Positions 50,168-59,475 of a stretch of DNA of 64,000 bases are shown here, piece by piece (within the stretch, counting starts at the first letter, position 1; every line of letters starts with the position of its first letter). Source of the DNA: Maritalea sp049801075 (GTDB lineage Bacteria > Pseudomonadota > Alphaproteobacteria > Rhizobiales > Devosiaceae); contig NZ_JBNAGG010000001.1 of the NCBI RefSeq assembly GCF_049801075.1, forward strand, positions 930,001 through 994,000. The letters are read 5' to 3'. The notes beneath the pieces are model-generated. The model was not told the origin of the DNA. It saw only the letters and a list, made by a program, of their open reading frames with translations, and made no database searches. The translations under genes were made by a program, and so were the position numbers.

Positions 50168-52584
50168 GCGCGTGCTCCTTTATCTCGGGCAATTGTCTTT
50201 CTTGGTGCGCGTCGCTTCGGCGCCCTCTTCTTGCTGGCGCCAACGCCGCGTTTTGCACCGCCAAGCCGAATGCCGATTAGTGCCAAAATGGCAATGCCTG
50301 CAGTCATCACCACCGAGATTTCGCCCAACGTATCGAGCGCCCGGTAATCCACCAAGATCACGTTCACAATGTTACGCCCATGTGCAATTGGCACGCTGGT
50401 TTCGATGAAGAATTCAGACAAAGACGTGTCGAGTTCGACGCTGAGCACCGCCAACAGCAAGGCCACAAAGCCAAAGCCACACACGATGGCAATCGCGCCA
50501 TCACGCACAGCTTCTTCCAACACACGTGCATCGCGTTGATCAAGGTGCAAGCGGGTCATCACCAAAGCGAGGATCACCACAGACAGTGTTTCAACCATCA
50601 ATTGAGTGAAGCCAAGGTCTGGCGCGCCAAACAGCAGGAAGATAATCGCGACAGCAAAGCCTTGAATCCCCAGCGATACAATGGCCACCAGTCGCGTTTT
50701 GGCGACGATTACTGCGATCAATCCGATAGCGGCAATTGCCAAAATTGCCCATTCATAGAACCGCAAGTTTGGTAGCGCTGGCACCGCTGGTAAGGCGTTT
50801 TGCATGATGAGCGGCGCAAACAGTGCCCCCGCCAAGCAGACGAAAACGAGGATCAAATAAAATTCCAACCGTCCATGGTGGAAAATGCGGGTCACACGAT
50901 CCGCAAAACGGATCAAGCCAAACATAAACTGGTCAAAGCCTTGGTCTGGTCCCCATGTCCAAACACTGGCCACGCGGCGCAAGAAACTGCGAATGGCGTC
51001 AAGCTTGTAGAATGCAATGCCGCCCACTGTCCACGTTGCCAGAGATAGGCCGATCAAAAGCGGATCAAAATGCAGCTTGAGGTGTGTTTCCACCAGCTTT
51101 GCGTAAACTGCAGTGGCTGCGGGACCGAAGAAGATTTCGCCAACATCTGTGATGAAATAGCCCGCCACGAACCCGAGTACACCAAGGATGACGGGTCCCC
51201 AGATCATCGAAAGCGGCGCTTCGTGCGGTGATTTGGGTGTTTCCAGCTGTTTGCCGAAGAACGGCTTGATTGCAATCGCCAAGCCCGCTGCCATCATCAG
51301 GCCGTTGCCCAACAAAGCAACCAAAACCAAAACGACGCTCCAGATATTTTCAGGCCCGAACAGCAAATAGATTTCTTCCTTGGCGAAATAGCCAAGCGAC
51401 ACAGGCAAGCCCGCCATTGAAAGCGCGGCGAGCGCGGCACCGATAAAGGTGAATGGCAGTTTATACCGTAAGCCGGAAACTTCTGTGAGATCGCGGGTGC
51501 CGGATTCATGGTCGATGGCACCAACCACCATAAACAGTCCGCCCTTGTAGAAAGAGTGCGCCACGAGGAACAACAATGCGGCCAAAATCGCCACCTTCTC
51601 GCTCAAGCCCAAAAGCATGACCAACATGCCGAGCGAGCCGAGAGTGGTATAGGCCAGCATTTGCTTCATATCTGTTTGGCGCAGCGCCATGATGGCGCCA
51701 GTGAGCAATGTGATCCCACCGAAAATCGGCAAGATCAAATTCCATTCAGGCGTGCCATTTAGTACGGGGCTCATGCGCGCCAGCAAATATACACCAGCCT
51801 TCACCATGGTGGCCGAGTGCAAATAGGCCGAAACAGGCGTGGGCGCTTCCATCGCGTTGGGCAACCAGAAGTGGAACGGCACTTGCGCAGATTTGGTGAA
51901 CGCTCCGCCCAGCACCAACAACAAAATCATCAAATAAAATGGGCTGTCCCGCAGCACATTGTGATCTGTGAGCAAGGTGCTCAGCTCGCTGTGGCCAGAC
52001 ACGCCGAAAATCATCAATAGACCAAACAGCAGCAGCAGACCGCCGCCGCCAGTCACCACCAAGGCCTGAATGGCCGCACGGCGCGACGCCGCCTTATTAT
52101 GGTTGAAGCCGATCAACAGGAATGAGGTGATCGACGTCAGTTCCCAAAACACGAACAAAGTGATGATGTTGTCTGCCAACACCAGCCCCAACATGGAGCC
52201 CATAAACATCAAAATGAACGAGAAGAACCGACCCTGATGTCGGTGGCCATTCAAATAACCCCCAGAATAGGTGATGATGAATGTGCCAATACCGGAGATC
52301 AGCAAAGCAAAGATCAGCGAAAGCCCGTCAACAAAGAAACTCAGATTGATCGGAAAATGGAAGTAGCGGCTATCGACCCAAGTCATGGCGAAAGAAATGG
52401 TGCCGCCCTCAGCAATCTCGCCAATGAAGGTGGTGAGCACCAAAAATATCGCAGCCGGCACAGTGGCCAAAATCCAACCTGAGATGCCTTTGGCAAACCG
52501 GTTAACCCAAGGGGCAAACAGGGCTGTCACAAAAGGCGCGAGCGCGATCAGCAACAAAGCATGATAATTAGGCAAGTCGGACAA
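50164..52584 (-). CDS. mrpA: Mrp antiporter subunit A
   Basis: 806 residues from a TTG at 52584. The first about 500 residues are a NuoL-like channel with the glutamate motif FVFWELTSITSFLLIGFNH and the middle lysine segment. The C-terminal part holds the MbhD/MbhE-like helices (about 600-780) and a basic tail (KRGVGASKKRAPKRRAPRKT). It is the first gene of the seven-gene operon for Na+ efflux and pH homeostasis. The about 290 bp before it, up to msrB, should contain the divergent promoters, but I saw no clear box or terminator there. Confidence 0.96.
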   Translation of the reverse strand: MSDLPNYHALLLIALAPFVTALFAPWVNRFAKGISGWILATVPAAIFLVLTTFIGEIAEGGTISFAMTWVDSRYFHFPINLSFFVDGLSLIFALLISGIGTFIITYSGGYLNGHRHQGRFFSFILMFMGSMLGLVLADNIITLFVFWELTSITSFLLIGFNHNKAASRRAAIQALVVTGGGGLLLLFGLLMIFGVSGHSELSTLLTDHNVLRDSPFYLMILLLVLGGAFTKSAQVPFHFWLPNAMEAPTPVSAYLHSATMVKAGVYLLARMSPVLNGTPEWNLILPIFGGITLLTGAIMALRQTDMKQMLAYTTLGSLGMLVMLLGLSEKVAILAALLFLVAHSFYKGGLFMVVGAIDHESGTRDLTEVSGLRYKLPFTFIGAALAALSMAGLPVSLGYFAKEEIYLLFGPENIWSVVLVLVALLGNGLMMAAGLAIAIKPFFGKQLETPKSPHEAPLSMIWGPVILGVLGFVAGYFITDVGEIFFGPAATAVYAKLVETHLKLHFDPLLIGLSLATWTVGGIAFYKLDAIRSFLRRVASVWTWGPDQGFDQFMFGLIRFADRVTRIFHHGRLEFYLILVFVCLAGALFAPLIMQNALPAVPALPNLRFYEWAILAIAAIGLIAVIVAKTRLVAIVSLGIQGFAVAIIFLLFGAPDLGFTQLMVETLSVVILALVMTRLHLDQRDARVLEEAVRDGAIAIVCGFGFVALLLAVLSVELDTSLSEFFIETSVPIAHGRNIVNVILVDYRALDTLGEISVVMTAGIAILALIGIRLGGAKRGVGASKKRAPKRRAPRKTIARDKGARA

Positions 52585-52874
52585 TGATCACTCTCCATTC
52601 GGCGCGCCCAAATCTTTGGCGCATATCTTGCGGTTTGGCGCACTATTTCTGTCGTTCATTCCGAATCGCAGAAAAAGTAGAACAATTTGACCTAGTCCGA
52701 AGGAAAACGACAAGGGCAAGCGCCGATCAAACAACGGTTTTGCAGTGTTTTCGGACCACAAAAACTCAAATTCACCGTATAAACATCGTTATCAGATTTG
52801 CAAAGACTTGATTGTTGCGCTCAGGCTCCCCAAATTGGTGCCTTATCCCAATCTGGTTTCTTTCCTTATCGAGT

Positions 52875-53288
52875 ATGTCCAAACTAACTTTTGAACAAAA
52901 ATCCGAACAGGACTGGCGGCAAGAGCTAAGCGAGCTTGAATTTCATGTGCTGCGCAAGAAGGGCACTGAACGGGCCTTTTCTCATCCATATGATAAACAG
53001 ACCTCACCAGGGCATTATGTCTGCAAAGCCTGCGGCGCACTTCTTTTTGATGCGCAGCACAAATATGATTCAGGTTCCGGCTGGCCCAGTTTTTGCGATG
53101 CAGCACCCGATGGCACTGTGGAGCTACAAATTCAGCGCACCTTTTTTGCCCGTAAAACAGAAGTGATTTGTGCGCAGTGCAATTCTCATATTGGACATAT
53201 GTTTGAAGATGGGCCACAACCCACAGGAAAGCGTTATTGCACCAATGGCACCGCGTTGAAGTTTGTGCCGCAACTGGAAAATGAGTGA
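52875..53288 (+). CDS. msrB: Peptide methionine (R)-S-oxide reductase MsrB
   Basis: 137 residues from the ATG at 52875; the open frame begins earlier but without family similarity. The zinc-binding CxxC pairs are C50/C53 and C99/C102, the catalytic cysteine is C122 in KRYCTNGTALKF, and a resolving cysteine candidate is C74 in GWPSFC. It reduces methionine-R-sulfoxide with thioredoxin. The next gene starts 3 nt after its stop, so it is cotranscribed with ptrB. Repair of oxidised protein fits the nearby sodB. Confidence 0.96.
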   Translation: MSKLTFEQKSEQDWRQELSELEFHVLRKKGTERAFSHPYDKQTSPGHYVCKACGALLFDAQHKYDSGSGWPSFCDAAPDGTVELQIQRTFFARKTEVICAQCNSHIGHMFEDGPQPTGKRYCTNGTALKFVPQLENE

Positions 53289-53291
53289 ATT

Positions 53292-55370
53292 ATGAGCGAT
53301 TTGACGCCCCCTAAAGCCGCCAAGAAGGACCACTTCACCACGCATCACGGCATTGAACGCAATGATCCCTATCATTGGTTGCGAGACGATAATTGGCAGC
53401 AGGTCATGCGTGATCCGGATGTGCTGGATAAAGAAATCCGCACCTATCTGGAAGCAGAGAACGATTATTTCGAAGCGCACATGGAAGACAGTGCCGATTT
53501 GCGCGAGCGGATTTACACCGAAATTCGCGGGCGGATCAAAGAAGATGATAGCTCTGTGCCGTTTAAAGATGGCGACTATGCATATTTCAGCCGCACATTG
53601 GAGGGGCAGCAATATTCGCAGATTTGCCGTTCTGACCGCGATGGCGGCAATGAAACCGTGTTGCTGGATATGAACAAAGAAGCTGGCGAAGGCTATTTCC
53701 GCTCTGGCGGCGCAGCGCACTCGCCAGACCATAAGTTGGTCGCATGGTCTGCAGATCGCAATGGATCAGAATATTTCACCATTTATGTGCGCGATGTGGC
53801 GACCGGAGATGAGTTGAAAGACGAGATCGCCAGCACCACGGGTGGCGTCACTTGGGCCGCAGATTCAAAGAGCTTTTTCTATACTGTTCAAGACGATAAT
53901 CACCGCCCACATAAAGTGTTCCATCACACACTTGGAGACAACCCGAGCAACGATAAACTGATTTATGAAGAGCCCGATTCAGGTTTCTTTCTCGGCGTTG
54001 GCAAAACCAATTCCGGCAATTACATTATCATTGATAGCCATGATCATGAAACCAGCGAAGTGCGATTTATTGATGCGCATACGCTTGGTGCGCCGACTTT
54101 GGTGGCCGAACGCAAAAACGGGCGTGAATATTCGATTGATGATGCCGATGGCGTGTTTTACATCCGCTCAAATGCAGATGGCGCCGAGGATTATAAGCTG
54201 ATGACAGCGCCCGTTGACAATCCGGGCATCGAAAATTGGCAAGATTTGGTGCCACATCGGCCTGGCGTTTTGCTCAAAGGCTATTTCCTAAAATCGCGCT
54301 ATCTGGTGCGTAAGGAAGAGTTTGAGGGTCTGCCCCGCATCATCGTGCGCGATCTTAAAAACGGTCAGGAAGAAGAAATCAGCTTCAAAGAGGAAGCTTA
54401 TACGCTGTCTGTGTCTGCCGGATATGAATTTGAGAGCGATGAAATTCGCTATTATTATTCGTCCCCGACGACGCCACCGCAAGTTTTCGATTATCGCATC
54501 GATAGCAAAGCCCGCACGTTGCTGAAAACGCAGGAAATTCCATCTGGCCACAATCCAGACGACTATGTGACGCGGCGTTTGTTTGCGACCGCGCCGGACG
54601 GCGCACAGGTGCCCGTCACCATTTTGCACCGTGCGGACTTTGAACCTAATGGCAAAGCGCCATTGTTGCTTTACGGCTATGGCTCATACGGCATGTCGAT
54701 GTCGGCCGGTTTTTCCATCTCCACTCTATCACTTGTTGATCGCGGCATGGTCTACGCCATCGCGCACATTCGCGGTGGCATGGAAAAGGGCTACAACTGG
54801 TACACATCGGGCAAAAAGCACAACAAGAAGAACACATTCAACGATTTCATCGCAGCAGGTGAAATGCTGGTAGAACAAGGCTACACCAGCAAAGGCAATA
54901 TTGCAGCAATGGGCGGCTCCGCTGGTGGCATGTTGATGGGCGCTGTGGCCAATCAAGCACCGGATCTGTTTGCATCTATTTTGGCATTGGTGCCGTTTGT
55001 GGATGTGTTGAACACAATGCTGGACGACACCCTGCCCCTCACCCCGCCTGAATGGCCCGAGTGGGGCAACCCAATCACGTCCAAAGAAGACTATGAATAT
55101 ATCGCCAGCTATTCGCCTTATGACAATATTGAGGCGAAAGATTATCCGGCGATCTTTGTGATGGCAGGCTTGACCGACCCGCGCGTGACCTATTGGGAGC
55201 CTGCGAAATGGGTGGCAAAACTGCGCGAACACAAAACCGATCACAACTCTCTAATTTTGAAAACCCACATGGGTGCGGGCCATGCCGGCATGTCCGGGCG
55301 ATTTGAGAAAATCAAAGAAACTGCCCTTGCCTACGCATTCGCGCTGCAAACCACAAATGGCGCAAAATAA
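53292..55370 (+). CDS. ptrB: Oligopeptidase B, S9A family
   Basis: 692 residues: an N-terminal beta-propeller (about 70-400) and a C-terminal alpha/beta-hydrolase domain. The nucleophile is in GGSAGGML, the aspartate in GLTDPRVTYWEP and the histidine in GAGHAGMSGR. The family signature AHIRGGMEKGYNWYTSGK is present. It cleaves peptides after basic residues in the cytoplasm. The ATG follows msrB by 3 nt. Confidence 0.95.
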   Translation: MSDLTPPKAAKKDHFTTHHGIERNDPYHWLRDDNWQQVMRDPDVLDKEIRTYLEAENDYFEAHMEDSADLRERIYTEIRGRIKEDDSSVPFKDGDYAYFSRTLEGQQYSQICRSDRDGGNETVLLDMNKEAGEGYFRSGGAAHSPDHKLVAWSADRNGSEYFTIYVRDVATGDELKDEIASTTGGVTWAADSKSFFYTVQDDNHRPHKVFHHTLGDNPSNDKLIYEEPDSGFFLGVGKTNSGNYIIIDSHDHETSEVRFIDAHTLGAPTLVAERKNGREYSIDDADGVFYIRSNADGAEDYKLMTAPVDNPGIENWQDLVPHRPGVLLKGYFLKSRYLVRKEEFEGLPRIIVRDLKNGQEEEISFKEEAYTLSVSAGYEFESDEIRYYYSSPTTPPQVFDYRIDSKARTLLKTQEIPSGHNPDDYVTRRLFATAPDGAQVPVTILHRADFEPNGKAPLLLYGYGSYGMSMSAGFSISTLSLVDRGMVYAIAHIRGGMEKGYNWYTSGKKHNKKNTFNDFIAAGEMLVEQGYTSKGNIAAMGGSAGGMLMGAVANQAPDLFASILALVPFVDVLNTMLDDTLPLTPPEWPEWGNPITSKEDYEYIASYSPYDNIEAKDYPAIFVMAGLTDPRVTYWEPAKWVAKLREHKTDHNSLILKTHMGAGHAGMSGRFEKIKETALAYAFALQTTNGAK

Positions 55371-55390
55371 AGAAAGTTTTTTCTTTTCAT

Positions 55391-55428
55391 AACTCTTGTT
55401 GCGGAACAAATAACCGATTATAAGAGTT
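55391..55428. promoter_or_regulatory. Inverted repeat before sodB
   Basis: Arms AACTCTT and AAGAGTT (7 bp) are separated by 24 nt in the short ptrB-sodB gap, ending 41 nt before the sodB ATG. It could be an operator or a weak mRNA stem. No T-run follows. Confidence 0.3.
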
Positions 55429-55468
55429 GAGAATATTGAGACCAACGACAATAAATTGGAGGCCAATC

Positions 55469-56065
55469 ATGTCTTTTGAACTGCCAGAACTCCCTTACGC
55501 CTATGATGCGTTGAACCCTTATATGTCAGCGGAAACGCTTGAATATCACCACGACAAGCACCACCAAGCTTATGTGACCAACGGCAATAAATTGCTTGAA
55601 GGTTCAGGCCTTGAAGGCAAGTCGCTCGAAGATATTGTGCGCGAAAGCTATGGCAAAAATGCAGGCTTGTTCAACAATGCGGCGCAACATTTCAACCACA
55701 ATCATTTCTGGAAATGGATGAAGCCAAATGGTGGCGGTTCAATCCCAGGTGATTTGGAAGCACAAATCAAATCTGACCTTGGCTCAGTTGACGAATTCCG
55801 TGAAGCATTCTTGAATGCTGGCGCAACTCAGTTTGGCTCTGGTTGGGCTTGGTTGGTGATGAAGGATGGCAAGTTGGCCGTGACCAAAACACCTAATGGC
55901 GAAAACCCATTGATCCACGGCGAAACACCATTGTTGGGTTGTGATGTTTGGGAACATTCTTACTACATCGACTACCGCAATGCGCGTCCGAAATACCTCG
56001 AAGCGTTCTTCGATTCTATGGTGAACTGGGAATATGTTGCAGAGCTTTACGAAGCTGCAAAATAA
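55469..56065 (+). CDS. sodB: Superoxide dismutase, Fe type
   Basis: 198 residues from the ATG at 55469, which has TGGAGG 7 nt upstream. Metal ligands are H27, H77, D159 and H163 (DVWEHSYYIDY). The glutamine Q73, four residues before H77, is in the N-terminal domain as in iron-dependent enzymes. It converts superoxide into peroxide and oxygen in the cytoplasm. It is followed by two hairpins forming a strong terminator. Confidence 0.95.
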   Translation: MSFELPELPYAYDALNPYMSAETLEYHHDKHHQAYVTNGNKLLEGSGLEGKSLEDIVRESYGKNAGLFNNAAQHFNHNHFWKWMKPNGGGSIPGDLEAQIKSDLGSVDEFREAFLNAGATQFGSGWAWLVMKDGKLAVTKTPNGENPLIHGETPLLGCDVWEHSYYIDYRNARPKYLEAFFDSMVNWEYVAELYEAAK

Positions 56066-56070
56066 GCCAG

Positions 56071-56125
56071 AATTCGACATTCGAATTTTTGAAATCCGCC
56101 AAGCCCTTGGGTTTGGCGGATTTTT
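56071..56125 (+). terminator. Tandem terminator hairpins after sodB
   Basis: First AATTCGA-CAT-TCGAATT (56071-56087) with a short T tail, then AATCCGCCAA paired with TTGGCGGATT (56093-56122) ending in a run of seven T. The second is a classical intrinsic terminator. Confidence 0.9.
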
Positions 56126-56176
56126 TTGTGCTGTGAAAAAACAAACGAATCTCTAGGCAACGCCCCCTCCTAAGTG

Positions 56177-56193
56177 TTAACCATTCTTTAACC
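56177..56193 (+). promoter_or_regulatory. Perfect CtrA-binding box
   Basis: TTAACCATTCTTTAACC matches the CtrA consensus TTAA-N7-TTAA with additional CC on both halves, as in strong Caulobacter sites. It ends 14 nt before the TTG start of the receiver-domain gene. Confidence 0.7.
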
Positions 56194-56207
56194 ATGGGAG
56201 AGGTGAT

Positions 56208-56783
56208 TTGTTCGACACAAAAGTAGTTGGGATTCTGACGCAAAATTCAGCACTCAGCTCAATTTTAGCAATGGTTTTGCGTGATATTTCTGGCTTGCGT
56301 CTTCGCGAGTTTTCCAGCGCTGCTCACCTGCTCCGCTATGCGGATATTGCACCATTGGACCTGCTGATCTTGGATTATCAGCTGGCCGACCGTTCGGCAC
56401 CTGACGTGCTAAACAGCTTGCGGTCCAACCCCAATATTGATGTTGAATCACTTCAAACCATCACCATGATCAAAAATATTGACCGAGAGTTGCAGGCCAG
56501 CGTGGTCAATGCAGGTATTGATGAGATCATCGTCAAACCGATGTCCCCTGCCTATATCAAGGAGCGTGTGAGCGCCCGTTTGGGGGCGGACGGACAATTT
56601 GTACGCATTCCTACTTCCGCGGCGTCCAGCCGCGATTGGCGCGATGACCCATCGCACAACGAAAATCAGCCGCAACCTTATGATGGTGAAGCACTCGAGC
56701 ACATTCGTGCCCAACATGATAATGTGATTGAGTTTTCAGCCTATCGCGCAAAAATGACAGGCATGGCCGACAAGCCGCACTAG
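56208..56783 (+). CDS. Receiver-domain response regulator, no recognised output domain
   Basis: 191 residues from a TTG at 56208, preceded by GAGAGGTGAT. A CheY-like receiver domain covers about residues 5-125 with D60 in LLILDYQLAD and the lysine in EIIVKPMSP. The remaining 65 residues are polar and without known fold. The usual DD pair near the N-terminus is replaced (GILTQNS), so phosphorylation may be altered. The CtrA box in the promoter points to cell-cycle regulation. Confidence 0.8.
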   Translation: MFDTKVVGILTQNSALSSILAMVLRDISGLRLREFSSAAHLLRYADIAPLDLLILDYQLADRSAPDVLNSLRSNPNIDVESLQTITMIKNIDRELQASVVNAGIDEIIVKPMSPAYIKERVSARLGADGQFVRIPTSAASSRDWRDDPSHNENQPQPYDGEALEHIRAQHDNVIEFSAYRAKMTGMADKPH

Positions 56784-56810
56784 GCGGCTTGATCATTTGT
56801 CGGTTGGGAT

Positions 56811-57356
56811 CTAACGCGCCCGTTCAGAAAGCAATCCCGAAACTTTATCCCAGCCCTCTTCCGCTGTTTTCGCGAAGATAATCCGTTCCACGGCTTCAGG
56901 CCGATCAACCGAGACAATCTCTTCTACAAAGCCACGCAGCAGCAAAAACTCGTCATTTTTCGACAAGCAAACAAGTGGACGACAGGCTGATGCTAGCCAT
57001 GTTTCCAGATAGCGCCCCAAATCTTGCACACCGCAGGGCAATACCCAAAAATGTGAAACAGATTGGGCCACAGTCTGCATGGGTGACCCATCAATTTCGA
57101 TGATCTCACCACCTTCAGGCAGTTTCACGCTAGGTGTGTTCTGCTGATGATAGATGATCACCCGACCGCCTTTTGTCAGCGCGCCTGAGGCAAAGGCAGA
57201 CGCCACTTCGCCGGTAGGCATTGAACAACATAGATCCACATTTTTCTGCGCCAAAAACTCACCTGTTTGATGCGCTGTGGTGATTTGCTTTTGATGCTCG
57301 GCGCGTTCCGCCGGCACAAGAAAACCTGCCGTTTTGATTGGCTTTTTGCCCTTCAT
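56811..57356 (-). CDS. Unrecognised protein coupled to the DUF853 ATPase
   Basis: 181 residues. Alternating hydrophobic strands and helices (GGRVIIYHQQNTPSV, EIIEIDGSPMQTVAQ, ACRPLVCLSKNDEFLLL) suggest a Rossmann-like alpha/beta fold, perhaps distantly similar to LOG/SLOG proteins. No catalytic motif is evident. The ATG lies 1 nt after the stop of the HerA-like gene, so the two are made together. Function is unknown. Confidence 0.65.
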   Translation of the reverse strand: MKGKKPIKTAGFLVPAERAEHQKQITTAHQTGEFLAQKNVDLCCSMPTGEVASAFASGALTKGGRVIIYHQQNTPSVKLPEGGEIIEIDGSPMQTVAQSVSHFWVLPCGVQDLGRYLETWLASACRPLVCLSKNDEFLLLRGFVEEIVSVDRPEAVERIIFAKTAEEGWDKVSGLLSERAR

Positions 57357-57357
57357 C

Positions 57358-58899
57358 TTAGCGCCCCCGTTTCAATGAACCGAGGATACCACGGACCAGT
57401 TGATCACCCAACTGACGTGCCACTGTTCGGGCAAAAGTTTTCACAGCATCTTCCGTTGGTGTTTGGCGGTTGGATCTGCGGGATTTACGCGTTTTGCGCT
57501 TGGTCTTGGGGCGATCATCCCGATATTTATCGCGATAGCCGGTGCGGGTTTCCCACAGATCGCCAAAATCATCCTGATTTTCGCGCTCCAATTGCAATTG
57601 CTCTTCGCGCAATTTCGCTTCCGCCCGCCGCAGCAACTCCTCATAAGCGGAATCACGGTCCATTGTTTCATCATAAAGCGCCGCCACCGGGCTGTTTTTG
57701 ATAATCTCGGCGCGTTCGGCTGGCAAAATTGGGCCAAGTCGCGAGGAAGGTGGGCGCATCATGGTGCGCCCGACAATGGATGGCACACCCTTTTTCTCAA
57801 GCGTCGAAACCAGCGCCTCACCAACACCCAATTGGGTGATGACGTCTGCGGTTTTAAAATCTGGATTGGGACGGAACGTGTCAGCGGCAGTTTTCACGGC
57901 CCGTTGCTCACGTGGTGTATATGCGCGCAAAGCATGTTGAACACGGTTACCCAATTGCGCCAACACTGGATCAGGAATATCCAACGGGTTCTGCGTCACA
58001 AAATATACGCCTACGCCCTTTGACCGCACAAGTTTGACCACCTGCTCGACCTTGTCCATCAAGGCATCTGGCGCGTCGTCAAACAACAAATGTGCTTCAT
58101 CAAAAAAGAAGACGAGATGTGGCTTATCCGGGTTGCCGACTTCGGGCAATTCTTCAAATAGCTCCGACAGCAACCAAAGCAAGAAGGTCGCATAAAGGCG
58201 TGGCGACTGCATGAGTTCGTCTGCGGCCAAAACATTGACGACGCCACGGCCATCCTTATCGGTCCGCATAAGGTCGCGAATATCCAGCGCCCGCTCGCCG
58301 AAGAAATGCTCGGCACCCTGCTGTTCTAAAACGAGCAACGCGCGTTGAATTGCCCCAATAGATGCACGCGACACACGGCCATAGCGTTTCGAGATGATGT
58401 CATCATTTTCATCAACATCATTTAGGATGGCGCGTAGATCCTTCAGATCTAGCAGCAACAGCCCCTCATCGTCAGCATAGGCAAAGGCGATGTTCAGCAC
58501 GCCTTCTTGCACCTCGGTGAGGTCGAGCAAGCGAGATAACAGCAAGGGCCCCATATCCGAAATGGTGGCGCGGATAGGGTGGCCTTGGCGACCAAAGAGA
58601 TCCCAGAATATCGTTGGGAAGGCTTCATAGATGTAATCGTCAAAACCGATATTGCTTGCGCGTTCTTCGAGAAAGTCTTTGCTCTCGCCGCTCACTGCAA
58701 TGCCGGAAAGATCACCTTTCACATCGGCACAAAAAACGGGCACCCCTGCCCGCGAAAAGCCCTCTGCCATAATTTGAAGGCTAACCGTCTTCCCCGTGCC
58801 CGTGGCACCGGTGATTAGACCGTGGCGGTTTGCCAATTTAAGATCAAGATATTCAGCTTGGGTGCTGGTGCCAAGATAAACCTTGCCGTCAACAAACAT
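57358..58899 (-). CDS. DUF853/HerA-like ATPase
   Basis: 513 residues with Walker A GATGTGKT near residue 31, Walker B LVFFFDEAHLLF and the sensor-like FVTQNPLDIPDPVLAQLGNR. A basic C-terminal tail contains KRKTRKSRRSNR. It belongs to the DUF853 (YjgR) family related to HerA/FtsK translocases. The biological role is not established. It forms a two-gene unit with the unknown 181-residue gene. Confidence 0.92.
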   Translation of the reverse strand: MFVDGKVYLGTSTQAEYLDLKLANRHGLITGATGTGKTVSLQIMAEGFSRAGVPVFCADVKGDLSGIAVSGESKDFLEERASNIGFDDYIYEAFPTIFWDLFGRQGHPIRATISDMGPLLLSRLLDLTEVQEGVLNIAFAYADDEGLLLLDLKDLRAILNDVDENDDIISKRYGRVSRASIGAIQRALLVLEQQGAEHFFGERALDIRDLMRTDKDGRGVVNVLAADELMQSPRLYATFLLWLLSELFEELPEVGNPDKPHLVFFFDEAHLLFDDAPDALMDKVEQVVKLVRSKGVGVYFVTQNPLDIPDPVLAQLGNRVQHALRAYTPREQRAVKTAADTFRPNPDFKTADVITQLGVGEALVSTLEKKGVPSIVGRTMMRPPSSRLGPILPAERAEIIKNSPVAALYDETMDRDSAYEELLRRAEAKLREEQLQLERENQDDFGDLWETRTGYRDKYRDDRPKTKRKTRKSRRSNRQTPTEDAVKTFARTVARQLGDQLVRGILGSLKRGR

Positions 58900-59076
58900 C
58901 CATTAGGCCCTTCCAGAAATTTGAAGGTGTATATAAGCCTTGCAGTGTACAAATCTCAATAGGACCATTGTTATTTTTGATAAATATGCCCATTCGAGTG
59001 CTGTCCTGATCAGTTTGACTTGAAAAACAGGATGCTATTCCCCATTTGTCGAACATCAAATTTTTGGGGGCTGGAC

Positions 59077-59403
59077 ATGCTGACAACGACAACCGACACG
59101 CTAGATGGATTTGAAATCACCGAATATATGGGCATCGTTATGGGCGAGACCATATTGGGTGCCAATTTCATTCGCGACATCATGGCGACGGTGACTGACT
59201 ATATTGGCGGCCGCTCGGGCGCATATGAGCAAACCTTGAGCAAATCACGCAAAGCCGCATTGGAAGAAATGTGTGATCGGGCGCGCGCCATAGGCGCAGA
59301 TGCAGTTATCGGTGTGGATTTGGATTACGAAACTGTCGGTTCGCGCGGCGCGATGTTGATGGTCACCTGCTCTGGCACCGCAGTAAAGTTGCGTAAAACC
59401 TAA
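59077..59403 (+). CDS. YbjQ-family protein (UPF0145)
   Basis: 108 residues from the ATG at 59077; the frame is open upstream but the family begins at MLTTTTDTLDGFEI. The motifs EYMGIVMGETILGANFIRD and GADAVIGVDLDYETVG identify UPF0145, a pentamer-forming heavy-metal-binding-like family of unknown function. It is monocistronic. Confidence 0.92.
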   Translation: MLTTTTDTLDGFEITEYMGIVMGETILGANFIRDIMATVTDYIGGRSGAYEQTLSKSRKAALEEMCDRARAIGADAVIGVDLDYETVGSRGAMLMVTCSGTAVKLRKT

Positions 59404-59475
59404 GCTAACCTGTTCCATGGCTTGCATTTCATTTCAAGATCGCGCTCAATAGGCTAGACATCTCGGGAGGATTGC

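Noticed and set aside
52584..52811. 75-codon plus-strand frame in the mrpA-msrB gap
   Set aside because: No ribosome-binding site or family resemblance; it begins in the mrpA start region and probably overlaps promoter DNA.
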